This document shows positions 51,027 to 59,792 of a stretch of 64,000 nucleotides of DNA, one piece after another (position 1 is the first letter of the stretch; each line of letters opens with the position of its first letter). The stretch is from Chryseosolibacter sp964532595. Lineage in GTDB: Bacteria > Bacteroidota > Bacteroidia > Cytophagales > Cyclobacteriaceae. The translations under genes and the position numbers were made by a program. The notes beneath the pieces are model-generated. The model was not told the DNA's origin. It ran no database searches and saw only the letters and a list, made by a program, of their open reading frames with translations. The stretch is from the NCBI GenBank assembly GCA_964532595.1, contig CAZHIQ010000005.1, forward strand, positions 76,404 through 140,403. Direction: 5' to 3'.

Positions 51027-53969
51027 ATGAAAGTATCTGCCTCGCAGCCATTCCAGATCATTTATTCGTTGTATCAACACGAATACCTGGGCTTTCTGTT
51101 TGAAACTTACATCGTTCATCTGGACGATAAAGGGAAGCTTACGTACCAGCATCAAAATATCTCTTCCAAGAATGCACGCGAGTTTCAGCGGGGGCTGGAT
51201 GACCGGGACTTCGAACTGATTGAAGCGATTGATTCGATGCATCAGGATGCGGTCGTAAAGAGGTTCTCGCCAAAGATGGTCAAGCCGGAGGAGTTTCTTG
51301 TCAAGGTATATGACAAGGCAAAGGGTAATACGGCGTTGCAGGTGGAGATAGAAGATTACCTCGAAAGTCGACGGGCAAGAGTTCTGGAGAAGATGAAGGG
51401 TAAGATGCTCTTCGAAATGGGAAACGACGGCGAGCCGACCTGGCGCAAGATAGAAATCATGGAAGGGCGTGCGTCAATTCAATTTCATTTCAGACGGACA
51501 CCCGAGCACACTAACTACTATCCGACGCTGTCCTATTATGGCAAGAAGCTGGAGATCCCGAACGAGACCGCTTATCTGATTTGTAAGTCGCCCGCGTGGA
51601 TGGTACTAAATGGTAAGCTTTATGGTTTCGAGAAACATGTCGATGGCAAAAAGCTTATCCCTTTTCTTACCAAGAAGTACGTAGTCATTCCGAAGAACGT
51701 TGAGGAAACATACTACAACAAGTTTATAGCTCCGTTAATCGCTTCGTTCGATGAGGTTGAAGCCAGCGGATTTGAAATCAATAAGAGCGACTACGACCCG
51801 TCTCCAGTACTTACACTGTCAGAGCTGCACACAGCCCAAACGATAAACGCACCTTCGCTGTTTGAAGCAGGAAAGGCCGCTGACGTACCGACCGATGAGG
51901 CAGGAAAGATTGTGTTTGACCTTTCTTTCAAGTACGGGAAACATCGCTTTCGCGGGGATAACATCGGCCCCGTTAGTGTGACGGTAGAGAAGCGTCCCGA
52001 CGGATATGTTTTTCATCGCGTAACACGCAAGACCGATGTTGAGAAGAACTTTCTCCAGACGCTTCAAAAGCTGGGCTTGCCCATGAAGTCGTTCCGGGTT
52101 GCCGTTCCAAAGTCGGAGGCCTTCTCGTGGCTCAATGAAAACCGCGTTAATCTTCTAAACCTTGGCTTTGAAGTAAGTCAACCTGAAAGCCGAGACAAGA
52201 AATACTTTGTTGGCAAGGCGGTTATCGAGGTTGAAGTAAAGGAAAGTATCGACTGGTTCGATATTCACGCGCGCATACGTTTTGGGGAGTTCGAAATACC
52301 CTTTAAGGACCTCCGGAAGCTTATCCTGAAGAAGAAGGTCGAATTCAAATTGCCTAATGGTGAAATAGCCATTATCCCGGAGATATGGCTGACGAAGTAT
52401 GCAGATTTGTTTGCGTTAAGTGAAACGGAGGGTTCACACGAGAAGCCCGTTCTCAGAAAGCATCACCTCAACCTTGTAAAGGAACTGGAGGAAGGCAATC
52501 TTGCACGCGTCCATTTGAGTGATAAGCTGAGAAACCTAAGCTCTTTTAGCGGCATCAAAGACTACCCTGTGCCGCAGTCGTTCAAGGGAGAACTTCGTCC
52601 CTATCAGAAAGCAGGATATAACTGGCTGCGGTTCTTGAATGAGTATCGTCTTGGCGGTTGCCTGGCCGATGATATGGGGTTGGGTAAAACGGTGCAAACC
52701 CTCGCCTTGCTGTTGTCGGAAAAGGAAGCCGGAGCGGGAACTTCCCTGTTGGTCATGCCTACTTCGCTTATCTACAACTGGGAGATGGAAGCTAGTCGGT
52801 TCACTCCCGGACTGAAGGTACTTACTTACACCGGGACCCTCCGCAACAAAGATATTGCCCGCTTTAAGAATTATGACCTGGTGCTGACGTCGTACGGAAT
52901 TACGCGTTTGGATGTAGACCTGCTGAAGGGCTTTTATTTCAATTACATCATCCTGGACGAATCTCAGGTAATTAAGAATCCGGCATCGAATATCGCCAAG
53001 GCGGTCCGTGAATTAAAATCCAGGCATAAGCTCGTACTGACCGGTACACCGATTGAGAACACAACGCTCGACTTGTGGTCTCAAATGTCATTCATAAACC
53101 CCGGCATTCTTGGTTCTCAAACTTACTTCCGGAATGAGTTTCAGTTTCCCATTGAGAAGAAGGCTGATGAAACTAAGTCGAAGAAACTGGGAGCTGTCAT
53201 TAAACCCTTTATCCTGCGACGTCACAAGTCGCAGGTAGCTACTGAGCTGCCGGAGAAGGTGGAGTATGTGCAGTACTCAGTGATGAGCAGTGAGCAGGAG
53301 AAGCGATATGAAGAGGTTAAGGCTCACTATCGAGAAAAAATATTCAAGCTTATTGATGCAGAAGGCCTTGGCAATAGTCGCTTCATGATTCTTGAGGGTC
53401 TGACGAAGCTAAGGCAACTGGCCAACCATCCCCGCATGGTGGAACCCGGTTATGCCGGGGATTCGGGAAAGCTCGAGGACATTACTCACATGCTCGAGAA
53501 CGCTATTTCGGAAGGGCACAAGGTGCTTGTCTTTAGTCAATTCGTAAAACACCTGGATTTAGTCAGAGAATACCTGAAGACCCATAAAACAGATTTCGCT
53601 TACCTCGATGGTTCAAGCACAGATCGAAAACAACAGGTGGAACGGTTCAACCGTGACAAAAACTTGAAAGTGTTTCTGATTTCCATCAAGGCTGGCGGGT
53701 TAGGGCTTAACCTGACGGAAGCTGATTACGTCTTTATCCTCGACCCCTGGTGGAACCCTGCTGTAGAAGCTCAGGCTGTCGACCGCGCTCACCGTATCGG
53801 ACAGAAACGCAAGGTCTTTACCTATAAGTTCATTACACGTAATTCGGTCGAAGAAAAGATTTTGCTATTGCAACAGAAGAAGTTGAAGTTAACCAATGAG
53901 TTGATAACGACCGAAGAAAGTTTTGTCAAACAATTGACACGCGACGACATTGCACAGATGCTCGCGTAA
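51027..53969 (+). CDS. SNF2 family DNA-dependent helicase/translocase
   Basis: A 980-residue SNF2 protein with a long N-terminal region (about 1-500, a bacterial SNF2-associated domain rich in lysine) and a C-terminal motor. Motor motifs: Walker A GCLADDMGLGKTVQTL near residue 546, the DEAH-like box as DESQ in IILDESQVIKNPAS, LTGTPIENTTLDLWSQ, and motif VI LVDRAHRIGQ-type AVDRAHRIGQKR. Bacterial SNF2 proteins act on DNA or RNA polymerase (RapA-like) or in genome defence. No nuclease or other defence gene is adjacent, so a housekeeping role is more likely. Confidence 0.93.
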   Translation: MKVSASQPFQIIYSLYQHEYLGFLFETYIVHLDDKGKLTYQHQNISSKNAREFQRGLDDRDFELIEAIDSMHQDAVVKRFSPKMVKPEEFLVKVYDKAKGNTALQVEIEDYLESRRARVLEKMKGKMLFEMGNDGEPTWRKIEIMEGRASIQFHFRRTPEHTNYYPTLSYYGKKLEIPNETAYLICKSPAWMVLNGKLYGFEKHVDGKKLIPFLTKKYVVIPKNVEETYYNKFIAPLIASFDEVEASGFEINKSDYDPSPVLTLSELHTAQTINAPSLFEAGKAADVPTDEAGKIVFDLSFKYGKHRFRGDNIGPVSVTVEKRPDGYVFHRVTRKTDVEKNFLQTLQKLGLPMKSFRVAVPKSEAFSWLNENRVNLLNLGFEVSQPESRDKKYFVGKAVIEVEVKESIDWFDIHARIRFGEFEIPFKDLRKLILKKKVEFKLPNGEIAIIPEIWLTKYADLFALSETEGSHEKPVLRKHHLNLVKELEEGNLARVHLSDKLRNLSSFSGIKDYPVPQSFKGELRPYQKAGYNWLRFLNEYRLGGCLADDMGLGKTVQTLALLLSEKEAGAGTSLLVMPTSLIYNWEMEASRFTPGLKVLTYTGTLRNKDIARFKNYDLVLTSYGITRLDVDLLKGFYFNYIILDESQVIKNPASNIAKAVRELKSRHKLVLTGTPIENTTLDLWSQMSFINPGILGSQTYFRNEFQFPIEKKADETKSKKLGAVIKPFILRRHKSQVATELPEKVEYVQYSVMSSEQEKRYEEVKAHYREKIFKLIDAEGLGNSRFMILEGLTKLRQLANHPRMVEPGYAGDSGKLEDITHMLENAISEGHKVLVFSQFVKHLDLVREYLKTHKTDFAYLDGSSTDRKQQVERFNRDKNLKVFLISIKAGGLGLNLTEADYVFILDPWWNPAVEAQAVDRAHRIGQKRKVFTYKFITRNSVEEKILLLQQKKLKLTNELITTEESFVKQLTRDDIAQMLA

Positions 53970-53970
53970 G

Positions 53971-54852
53971 TTATTTCAAGGTGGTACTTCTAACTACCTG
54001 GCCTTCGCTAAGGTGTCTTTTCTTCCATCGGTTGTGAGACCATAACCAGCCATCGGGATATTTGCAGATTGTCTCTTCAACAAGACGGATGTAGTTGTCG
54101 AGTGGGACGGTCGACTCCCTGTCATAGGGTGGTTCGGCAACAACAATTGGCTCGGCCGTGTAATAGCCACGGCGAATTCTCACACACCGATAATAGACTA
54201 CGGGATATTGCGACAGTATCGCCATCTGGTTGGTACCGAGAAAAAATGCTGTCTCCTGATTGAGGAACCTGGCCACGTACTTCTTGTCACGACCGTATCC
54301 CGGATATTGGTCGGCGACGGTAGCAACCATGCGTACAATTTCGCGGCGCTTTGCCAGTTCGCGTGCGACCTGATCGCGACGGATGGGGTATGCGCCAAAG
54401 CGACTTCTTACACGTAGCGACAGATCGTTAAAGAATTTGTTTTTCACCTTTTGATACACAAAGTCTGCCGGCATCGGATGTTGCAAACTGGCGGCCACGA
54501 GGAGCCATTCCCAATTGAACTGATGTGAAGCGAGGACAATTACCGGTTGCTGTGCTGCCTTGAATCGCTCCATAACTTCCAGATTCCGAAACTGCATTCT
54601 TCGGGTTAACTCCTCGGCAGGCATGGAAACCAGTCGCAGCATCTCCATGGCATAATCACATAGGTTGCGATAGAACGATCGCTGAATACGAGCTAGTTCT
54701 TCAGCCGGCTTGTCGGGAAAGGAATTACGAAGGTTCTGCCATACGATTTTCCGCCGATAGCGAATAACGTAGTAGGTAAGGACGAACAGAACATCCGAAA
54801 AGACGTAGAGTACGGAGAGAGGCAACGATGAGATCAGCCTGACAAAAAACAT
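53971..54852 (-). CDS. Lipid A biosynthesis acyltransferase, LpxL/HtrB family
   Basis: A 293-residue inner-membrane acyltransferase that would add a secondary acyl chain to lipid A. It has an N-terminal helix (about 7-27), the catalytic His-x4-acid motif in ASHQFNWEWLLVA near 107-119 and the conserved block RDQVARELAKRREIVRM near 155. The stop lies 1 bp from the convergent SNF2 stop. It is divergent from the SDR gene with a 48-bp gap holding both promoters. Confidence 0.92.
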   Translation of the reverse strand: MFFVRLISSLPLSVLYVFSDVLFVLTYYVIRYRRKIVWQNLRNSFPDKPAEELARIQRSFYRNLCDYAMEMLRLVSMPAEELTRRMQFRNLEVMERFKAAQQPVIVLASHQFNWEWLLVAASLQHPMPADFVYQKVKNKFFNDLSLRVRSRFGAYPIRRDQVARELAKRREIVRMVATVADQYPGYGRDKKYVARFLNQETAFFLGTNQMAILSQYPVVYYRCVRIRRGYYTAEPIVVAEPPYDRESTVPLDNYIRLVEETICKYPDGWLWSHNRWKKRHLSEGQVVRSTTLK

Positions 54853-54888
54853 GGGTTGGTGTTCCGGCGCAAGTTAAGCAAGTATTGT

Positions 54889-54896
54889 TATTTTTG
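54889..54896 (+). promoter_or_regulatory. -7 promoter box for the SDR gene
   Basis: TATTTTTG is an exact TAnnTTTG match ending 4 nt before the ATG at 54901, so this transcript would be leaderless or nearly so. A TTG-initiated longer frame (54856) would need an upstream promoter inside the lpxL-like gene. Confidence 0.4.
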
Positions 54897-54900
54897 GCCC

Positions 54901-55707
54901 ATGAAAGACAAAGTTGTGGTGATAACAGGAGGCACGTCGGGGATCGGACGTGCTCTGGCATTTGCCTTCGGTAATCGGGGTTCAAAGATTGTTATCACCG
55001 GCCGCAACGAGGCGGCTCTTCAGGAGACAGCAAACACGCTGAAAGACGCAGGAATAGAAACGTTAGCACTCCAGGCTGACGTCACCTCGGAAGCTGACAA
55101 CAGACGGATGGCCGAAGAGGCCGTCCGGGCATTTGGAAAAATTGATGTCCTTATCAACAACGCTGGCATATCGATGCGCGCCATCTTTGAGGAGGCCGAC
55201 CCGGAGGTGATCCGACAGGTGATGGACATTAACTTTTTTGGAGCAGTGTATGCGACCAAACACTGCCTGCCTGAAATATTAAGAAACAGGGGTAGTGTAA
55301 TCGGCATCTCTTCTATCGCCGGTTTTCGCGGATTGCCCGCGCGCACCGGCTACTCTGCTTCGAAGTTTGCGTTGAACGGATTCCTGGAAGCTCTTCGTAC
55401 AGAGCTATTGAACTCCGGCGTCCACGTGCTCACCGCATGCCCGGGATTTACGGCGTCGAATATTCGCAAGCGTTCACTTACGGCTGATGGAGGTGCTCAG
55501 GGAGAGTCGCCTCGTGAAGAAGAGAAGATGATGACCGCGGAGGAATGCGCCGATCATATCTACCGTGCGACCGTCAGACGCAAGCGTACACTCGTACTCA
55601 CGTTTCAAGGAAAAGCTGCTGTCTTTCTCAACAAATGGTGGCCCCGTCTTGCCGATCGGTTAGTCTATAATACGATGAAGAAAGAGGCGGACTCCCCTAT
55701 TCGCTAG
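54901..55707 (+). CDS. Short-chain dehydrogenase/reductase
   Basis: A 268-residue NAD(P)-dependent oxidoreductase. The cofactor motif TGGTSGIGRALA lies at residues 8-19, NNAGIS near 88, and the catalytic residues are Ser in GISSIAGF near 139, Tyr in RTGYSASK near 152 and Lys at position +4. A C-terminal region (HIYRATVRRKRTLVLTF) resembles ketoreductases of the DltE/YqjQ type. The substrate is unknown. Its last 4 bp overlap the convergent DUF3857 gene. Confidence 0.93.
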   Translation: MKDKVVVITGGTSGIGRALAFAFGNRGSKIVITGRNEAALQETANTLKDAGIETLALQADVTSEADNRRMAEEAVRAFGKIDVLINNAGISMRAIFEEADPEVIRQVMDINFFGAVYATKHCLPEILRNRGSVIGISSIAGFRGLPARTGYSASKFALNGFLEALRTELLNSGVHVLTACPGFTASNIRKRSLTADGGAQGESPREEEKMMTAEECADHIYRATVRRKRTLVLTFQGKAAVFLNKWWPRLADRLVYNTMKKEADSPIR

Positions 55708-57608
55708 GTTCGGGTCATAAAAACTACTTTGGTGTTGTCGGCCTTGCTGATTTCACGGAAGAAGTCGACAAACTCCTGATAGGTTTCGGGAGGGAATGTC
55801 CCCTCATGCATAATGAGCTCGCGGGTGTAGACGAACTCCCCCTGATCAGCGCGGAAAGTTGCACGATATTCTCCATAGCGGCTTGTGATGTTGACATCCG
55901 GAGGAATAAACTCCGGATAAATGCTTTCGGGGATCGAGTACCGAATCGTGTCATTGTCAGTATAGGCAAAGGTTCGCACCACTTCGGTCTTGCGCTCTTT
56001 AAGCGTTCGCGGGACGGAAGTGTGTCGGTTCATAAGATTGGGTGTCAGGAAAAGCCGCTTGCCGCTTACGCTGGCTAACCGGGGCACGTCGAGATTGGCG
56101 GAAACAATTGCCGACGGTATCATCGTAGGGACGTTCTCCATGGAGAAACTTCGCACAGTGAAACTCGGAATATCAATCGCGCGTTCGAGCCATTTCTTTT
56201 GATCATCGGGCGAACCCGAGAGAAGGAAGTTGAGGTTTCCATTTTCATATTGCAATCCCGTAAGAACCTGTTTTACCTCTGCGGTTGCCGTGCCATTGTC
56301 CGTCAGTTGTACGTGCGCGGTAGTGTTCTGTCTGTTGACGTCGGCCGGATAGCGAAGTGTTTTGGCAATAGCGGCACCGTTGTCGGTAATCAACAGTGCC
56401 TCGCGATTACCGGTGAAGCTCCCCTGATATCCGAAGGGGTTCGTCTGGCTAGTACATTCAAGCCAGAGGGTGTCGGCGCCGTTAGGCACGGCGACGATGG
56501 CGTGATTAAACTGATTGCTGGGAAAGTCGATGTCCATACGAGACTCACCCTCGCCGGCCCGGATTAGGACGTAGTGCCCTTTGATACCCACGATGTCGAG
56601 AAGAGCGAGCATGTAATTGGATAGCGCCTTACAATCACCGTAACCGTTCTTGTCGACGAAGGCAGCCTCGAAGGGTTGGTAGCCACCGATGCCTAGTTGG
56701 ATGCTGACATATCGGGTCTTGTTTTGCAGATAGTGGTAGAGAGCTTTGACCTTTTCTTCGCGGGTTTCGTGCCTCTCGGCGAGTTGAAGGATATGAGCTC
56801 GTGTGGCCTCCGGCAGAACGTTGCGTCCCTTGTTTAGCGATGCAATCCACTGACCAAAACCATCCCACGTTTCCATCGATCCAGCATATCCTGAAAACTC
56901 GAAAGTAGTCGGGGCAACTGAAATGGAAATAATTTGCTTTTGCCGGTCGGAGTAGGGTTCGAACACCGGGGGTTGAATATGACTAACCCGCCATTGCAGC
57001 GAAGTGGTGTTGCCGTCCCGGATCTCGTCGGGCGCCTTGTCCAGCCGGGAAGTCTTGTACCGCGGTCTGAGATCTTCCGGAAAAGTTAATGTGTATGAAC
57101 CGTTCTGCAGGGAAACGCCTTCGTATTGATTGAACGCTGATCCCGGGATGGTATAGAGATAGCTGTACGCTACTTCGTATTCGAATTCTACTGTATAGGG
57201 ATAGGTGGCTTGCGCAAGGTCGACATACTTGATTCGAGTATCGTCAACAAGTCCATCGTATGCGCTTTGGTCACGGATCTCGCTATTCTTGAGCTTCTTA
57301 ATGAGCTTGCCCGAAGCATCAAAGACCTGGCCTTTGAAGGAATTCACTTTTCGCAGCTTGCTGTACCACAGGCCATGCTCAGCAAACTTTCGACCCTTCT
57401 CCTGGAAGATGGTCACGACAATGTGAGTCCGAAGCGTTGCCGTGCTCTTGGAATGAATGGTGAAGCTCATATGATCCTCACGGATCACGGCATAGGCATT
57501 CTCAATGAGTTCTTTTGGGATATCCTTCACCGGATACTGCGGCGAGTTTTTGCTCGCGACGGAGGAAGCCGATAGCGAAAAGAGGAGGCCGAGAAGAAGG
57601 TAGCGCAT
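55704..57608 (-). CDS. DUF3857 / transglutaminase-like exported protein, catalytic type
   Basis: A 634-residue exported protein (signal peptide to about 19). The DUF3857 domain spans about 40-230. A transglutaminase-like domain around 270-400 has the catalytic Cys in KNGYGDCKALSNYMLAL and the His in NQFNHAIVAV, so the catalytic pair is in place. A C-terminal beta domain follows. The family is widespread in Bacteroidota; peptide or wall-linked substrates are possible, but nothing here fixes them. Its start overlaps the stop of the next gene by 1 bp; the two are a tandem pair. Confidence 0.9.
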   Translation of the reverse strand: MRYLLLGLLFSLSASSVASKNSPQYPVKDIPKELIENAYAVIREDHMSFTIHSKSTATLRTHIVVTIFQEKGRKFAEHGLWYSKLRKVNSFKGQVFDASGKLIKKLKNSEIRDQSAYDGLVDDTRIKYVDLAQATYPYTVEFEYEVAYSYLYTIPGSAFNQYEGVSLQNGSYTLTFPEDLRPRYKTSRLDKAPDEIRDGNTTSLQWRVSHIQPPVFEPYSDRQKQIISISVAPTTFEFSGYAGSMETWDGFGQWIASLNKGRNVLPEATRAHILQLAERHETREEKVKALYHYLQNKTRYVSIQLGIGGYQPFEAAFVDKNGYGDCKALSNYMLALLDIVGIKGHYVLIRAGEGESRMDIDFPSNQFNHAIVAVPNGADTLWLECTSQTNPFGYQGSFTGNREALLITDNGAAIAKTLRYPADVNRQNTTAHVQLTDNGTATAEVKQVLTGLQYENGNLNFLLSGSPDDQKKWLERAIDIPSFTVRSFSMENVPTMIPSAIVSANLDVPRLASVSGKRLFLTPNLMNRHTSVPRTLKERKTEVVRTFAYTDNDTIRYSIPESIYPEFIPPDVNITSRYGEYRATFRADQGEFVYTRELIMHEGTFPPETYQEFVDFFREISKADNTKVVFMTRT

Positions 57609-59626
57609 CAGTCTTGTCTTTTTAGTACAATCTGTTCAGCCTGCTTGGCAACTATCTGACTGTAAAACTCCCGCAGATAGGGATAGTCAAGTTGCGAAAA
57701 CAGGCTGCGGTTTACTTGAAACATACTCGTCAGGATAATCTCATTCCCCTGATGAGCCAAATTGTAGATGTAGCGGGCGGAGTTTTCAGGCATTGAAATG
57801 ACTTTGCTTTCAGGCATTTCATCAATCACATAGCCATCGGGGATAGTAAACCGCAAAGAAAACGTGACATCGAAAGGGCTCCCAAAGTCGACCGGATACT
57901 CCCGCTTTTCAGATTTAAAGGGGTTTTCCGGGAGGTTGTTGATCAGGAATGGATCCAGGTACAGGGTTTCACCGGTGCTCATGATCTTGTCATTCACGGT
58001 TAACTCGTGCGTACCAATAAAGTTTGCCGCAATGTCCCTGGCGTTCTCGACTGTGGTGGATTTGACGTTCCACTGGTGGGAGCCTACAAAATCGCGCACA
58101 AACTTTTCCTCGCCTTCGTTTAGATACTTCTTGCGTCGGCGGAGCGCCTCGTACCCATTGCAGGTCACCGATAGTGTACCATCGAGATAGCCCTCGGGAG
58201 TGATAACCATTTGAGCAGCCGTCACCGTACGTGTCTTCATGTGCAAGTCGAGGTCTACCCAATGTGGTCCGGCTGTCGAAATGGCAAGTCCCTTTCCGTT
58301 GAGGCATCGCTCAGGAACGACACCGACAGGGAGTAGCGGTTCGGTTGCGTCGAGGAGGAGCGATCTCTCCCCCGCGCGAGCCAATACGATAACATAATTG
58401 AACTGGCCCAGAACGGGGGTTGCTATTCGCAGCAGACCGTTATCCCGGGTACTCAGAATAACGGGTTGGACGTCGATGCCGGCTTTCTCCAGCATCGATG
58501 CCAGGAGTAGGTTGACGTCTGCCGAATGGCCTTTCCGTTCGTCAAGAACTTTGCGCATCGATTGAGATGCAAAGAGTCGTTTCCGTCCATCCCACAACAC
58601 GTTGTTCTTAACGTAAGTGGTTATCGCAATGATTTTCTCTTCCGGGCTGGTTGCGCTTCCGGCAACATCTTCCACGACCTTTTTGAGAAAGTTGTTTCCG
58701 GTGACGACTGATCCGAAGGACTCAAATTCCGAGAGCGTTTTGTTGAGGTCTTCCCAGGTCCCCAGGATTTTCTTAATAGGCTGGTTCGGGTATTTGAGAG
58801 AGGCTAGTTCGAAGTTAATTGCACCGATATAGTCATGGACGCTTGTCATATAAGGTTCCGGCTTGAAAGCGGGAACGTCCGTGGCAACCCATCGATATTT
58901 GTGGTCCTGGTAGTCGACCTGGCTTACGTTAGGGGTGCTCTGCACATTATAAGTTCCGCTGCGCTCGAACGATGTGAACTTGATACTGTTCGGTTGCTGT
59001 GTGTGTTCATTGATAGCCAGGGGGACGTAGCCCTGTGTGTATCGGTCAAAGTGATAATACTCAGGAATTTGTGTGCGATATTCGCTGTAGACGACCGGGA
59101 TCGTACTTTGAAACGTCCAGTCGCGCAACCATCCAACATAGGGAGAATTTATCTTATAGGAGATTTCAACGACCGATCCTTCGCGTACGTTGGGGCAGGT
59201 GACTTTCACGATGTCGCGATTTTCATTGTAGGCTTCGTTGAAGATGCCGTCGTTCCGGAGCTTTGATTCCACGACCTTCCCCCCTTCCAGATTGTAGGTG
59301 ACGGCCTTGACGCTGATAATCTTTTCACGGTCAGTGTTGTTTTTGTAGAGCGGGATCTCAAAGTTTCCCCAGGAAAGACCGTCTTTCGTTAGAATCTTAA
59401 TGCGCGTGATTCGCTCAAAGTCAACGGTGAATCCAACATTTTGACGATAAGAGACCCATGACAAACCATAGTCGGCGAGGACCACCGCTTCTGCTATCGG
59501 GTCTTTGTCATAAGTTGTCATGGAAACTTCTTCCTTTGTGACATCGCCGAACTTGATTGGCGGTTTCTGAGCGACGACGTGCAGAACGGACAGCGTTATT
59601 AACGCCGTGGTGAAGAGGGACTTCAT
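57608..59626 (-). CDS. DUF3857 / transglutaminase-like exported protein, degenerate active site
   Basis: A 672-residue exported paralogue of the adjacent gene (signal peptide to about 19). The DUF3857 domain lies at about 45-230 and the transglutaminase fold at about 285-430. The position of the catalytic Cys reads RKGHSADVNLLLAS, so it is missing, and the His position reads GQFNYVIVLA; only the Asp in LLLDATEPLL is kept. It is therefore probably a non-catalytic binding protein. It is translated first in the pair and is coupled to the catalytic gene by a 1-bp overlap. Confidence 0.9.
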   Translation of the reverse strand: MKSLFTTALITLSVLHVVAQKPPIKFGDVTKEEVSMTTYDKDPIAEAVVLADYGLSWVSYRQNVGFTVDFERITRIKILTKDGLSWGNFEIPLYKNNTDREKIISVKAVTYNLEGGKVVESKLRNDGIFNEAYNENRDIVKVTCPNVREGSVVEISYKINSPYVGWLRDWTFQSTIPVVYSEYRTQIPEYYHFDRYTQGYVPLAINEHTQQPNSIKFTSFERSGTYNVQSTPNVSQVDYQDHKYRWVATDVPAFKPEPYMTSVHDYIGAINFELASLKYPNQPIKKILGTWEDLNKTLSEFESFGSVVTGNNFLKKVVEDVAGSATSPEEKIIAITTYVKNNVLWDGRKRLFASQSMRKVLDERKGHSADVNLLLASMLEKAGIDVQPVILSTRDNGLLRIATPVLGQFNYVIVLARAGERSLLLDATEPLLPVGVVPERCLNGKGLAISTAGPHWVDLDLHMKTRTVTAAQMVITPEGYLDGTLSVTCNGYEALRRRKKYLNEGEEKFVRDFVGSHQWNVKSTTVENARDIAANFIGTHELTVNDKIMSTGETLYLDPFLINNLPENPFKSEKREYPVDFGSPFDVTFSLRFTIPDGYVIDEMPESKVISMPENSARYIYNLAHQGNEIILTSMFQVNRSLFSQLDYPYLREFYSQIVAKQAEQIVLKRQD

Positions 59627-59740
59627 GATTGGAGGGTTTGATTAACTTGAAGATAGGAAATTTAAGAGGAGCCTGAAAGGAATTTGCCGTTGGTTTGGTA
59701 ATGTCGAAACCCCTAAGGGATCATTTTCTCGAAAACGGTG

Positions 59741-59748
59741 TAGTTTTG
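59741..59748 (+). promoter_or_regulatory. -7 promoter box for radA
   Basis: TAGTTTTG is an exact TAnnTTTG match. The expected RNA start is near 59755, giving a leader of about 38 nt that begins inside the palindrome at 59751-59762. Confidence 0.5.
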
Positions 59749-59750
59749 TC

Positions 59751-59762
59751 ATCGCATGCGAT
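59751..59762. promoter_or_regulatory. 12-bp perfect palindrome at the radA transcription start
   Basis: ATCGCATGCGAT is self-complementary over 12 bp and covers the predicted start of transcription. It is well placed as an operator. The binding protein is unknown. Confidence 0.45.
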
Positions 59763-59792
59763 TATTTGTGAACTGAGCACAGCCTGGGTGTT

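Noticed and set aside
51027..53969. Defence system around the SNF2 helicase
   Set aside because: Neighbours are a permease, an acyltransferase and an SDR; no nuclease, methylase or other defence gene is present.
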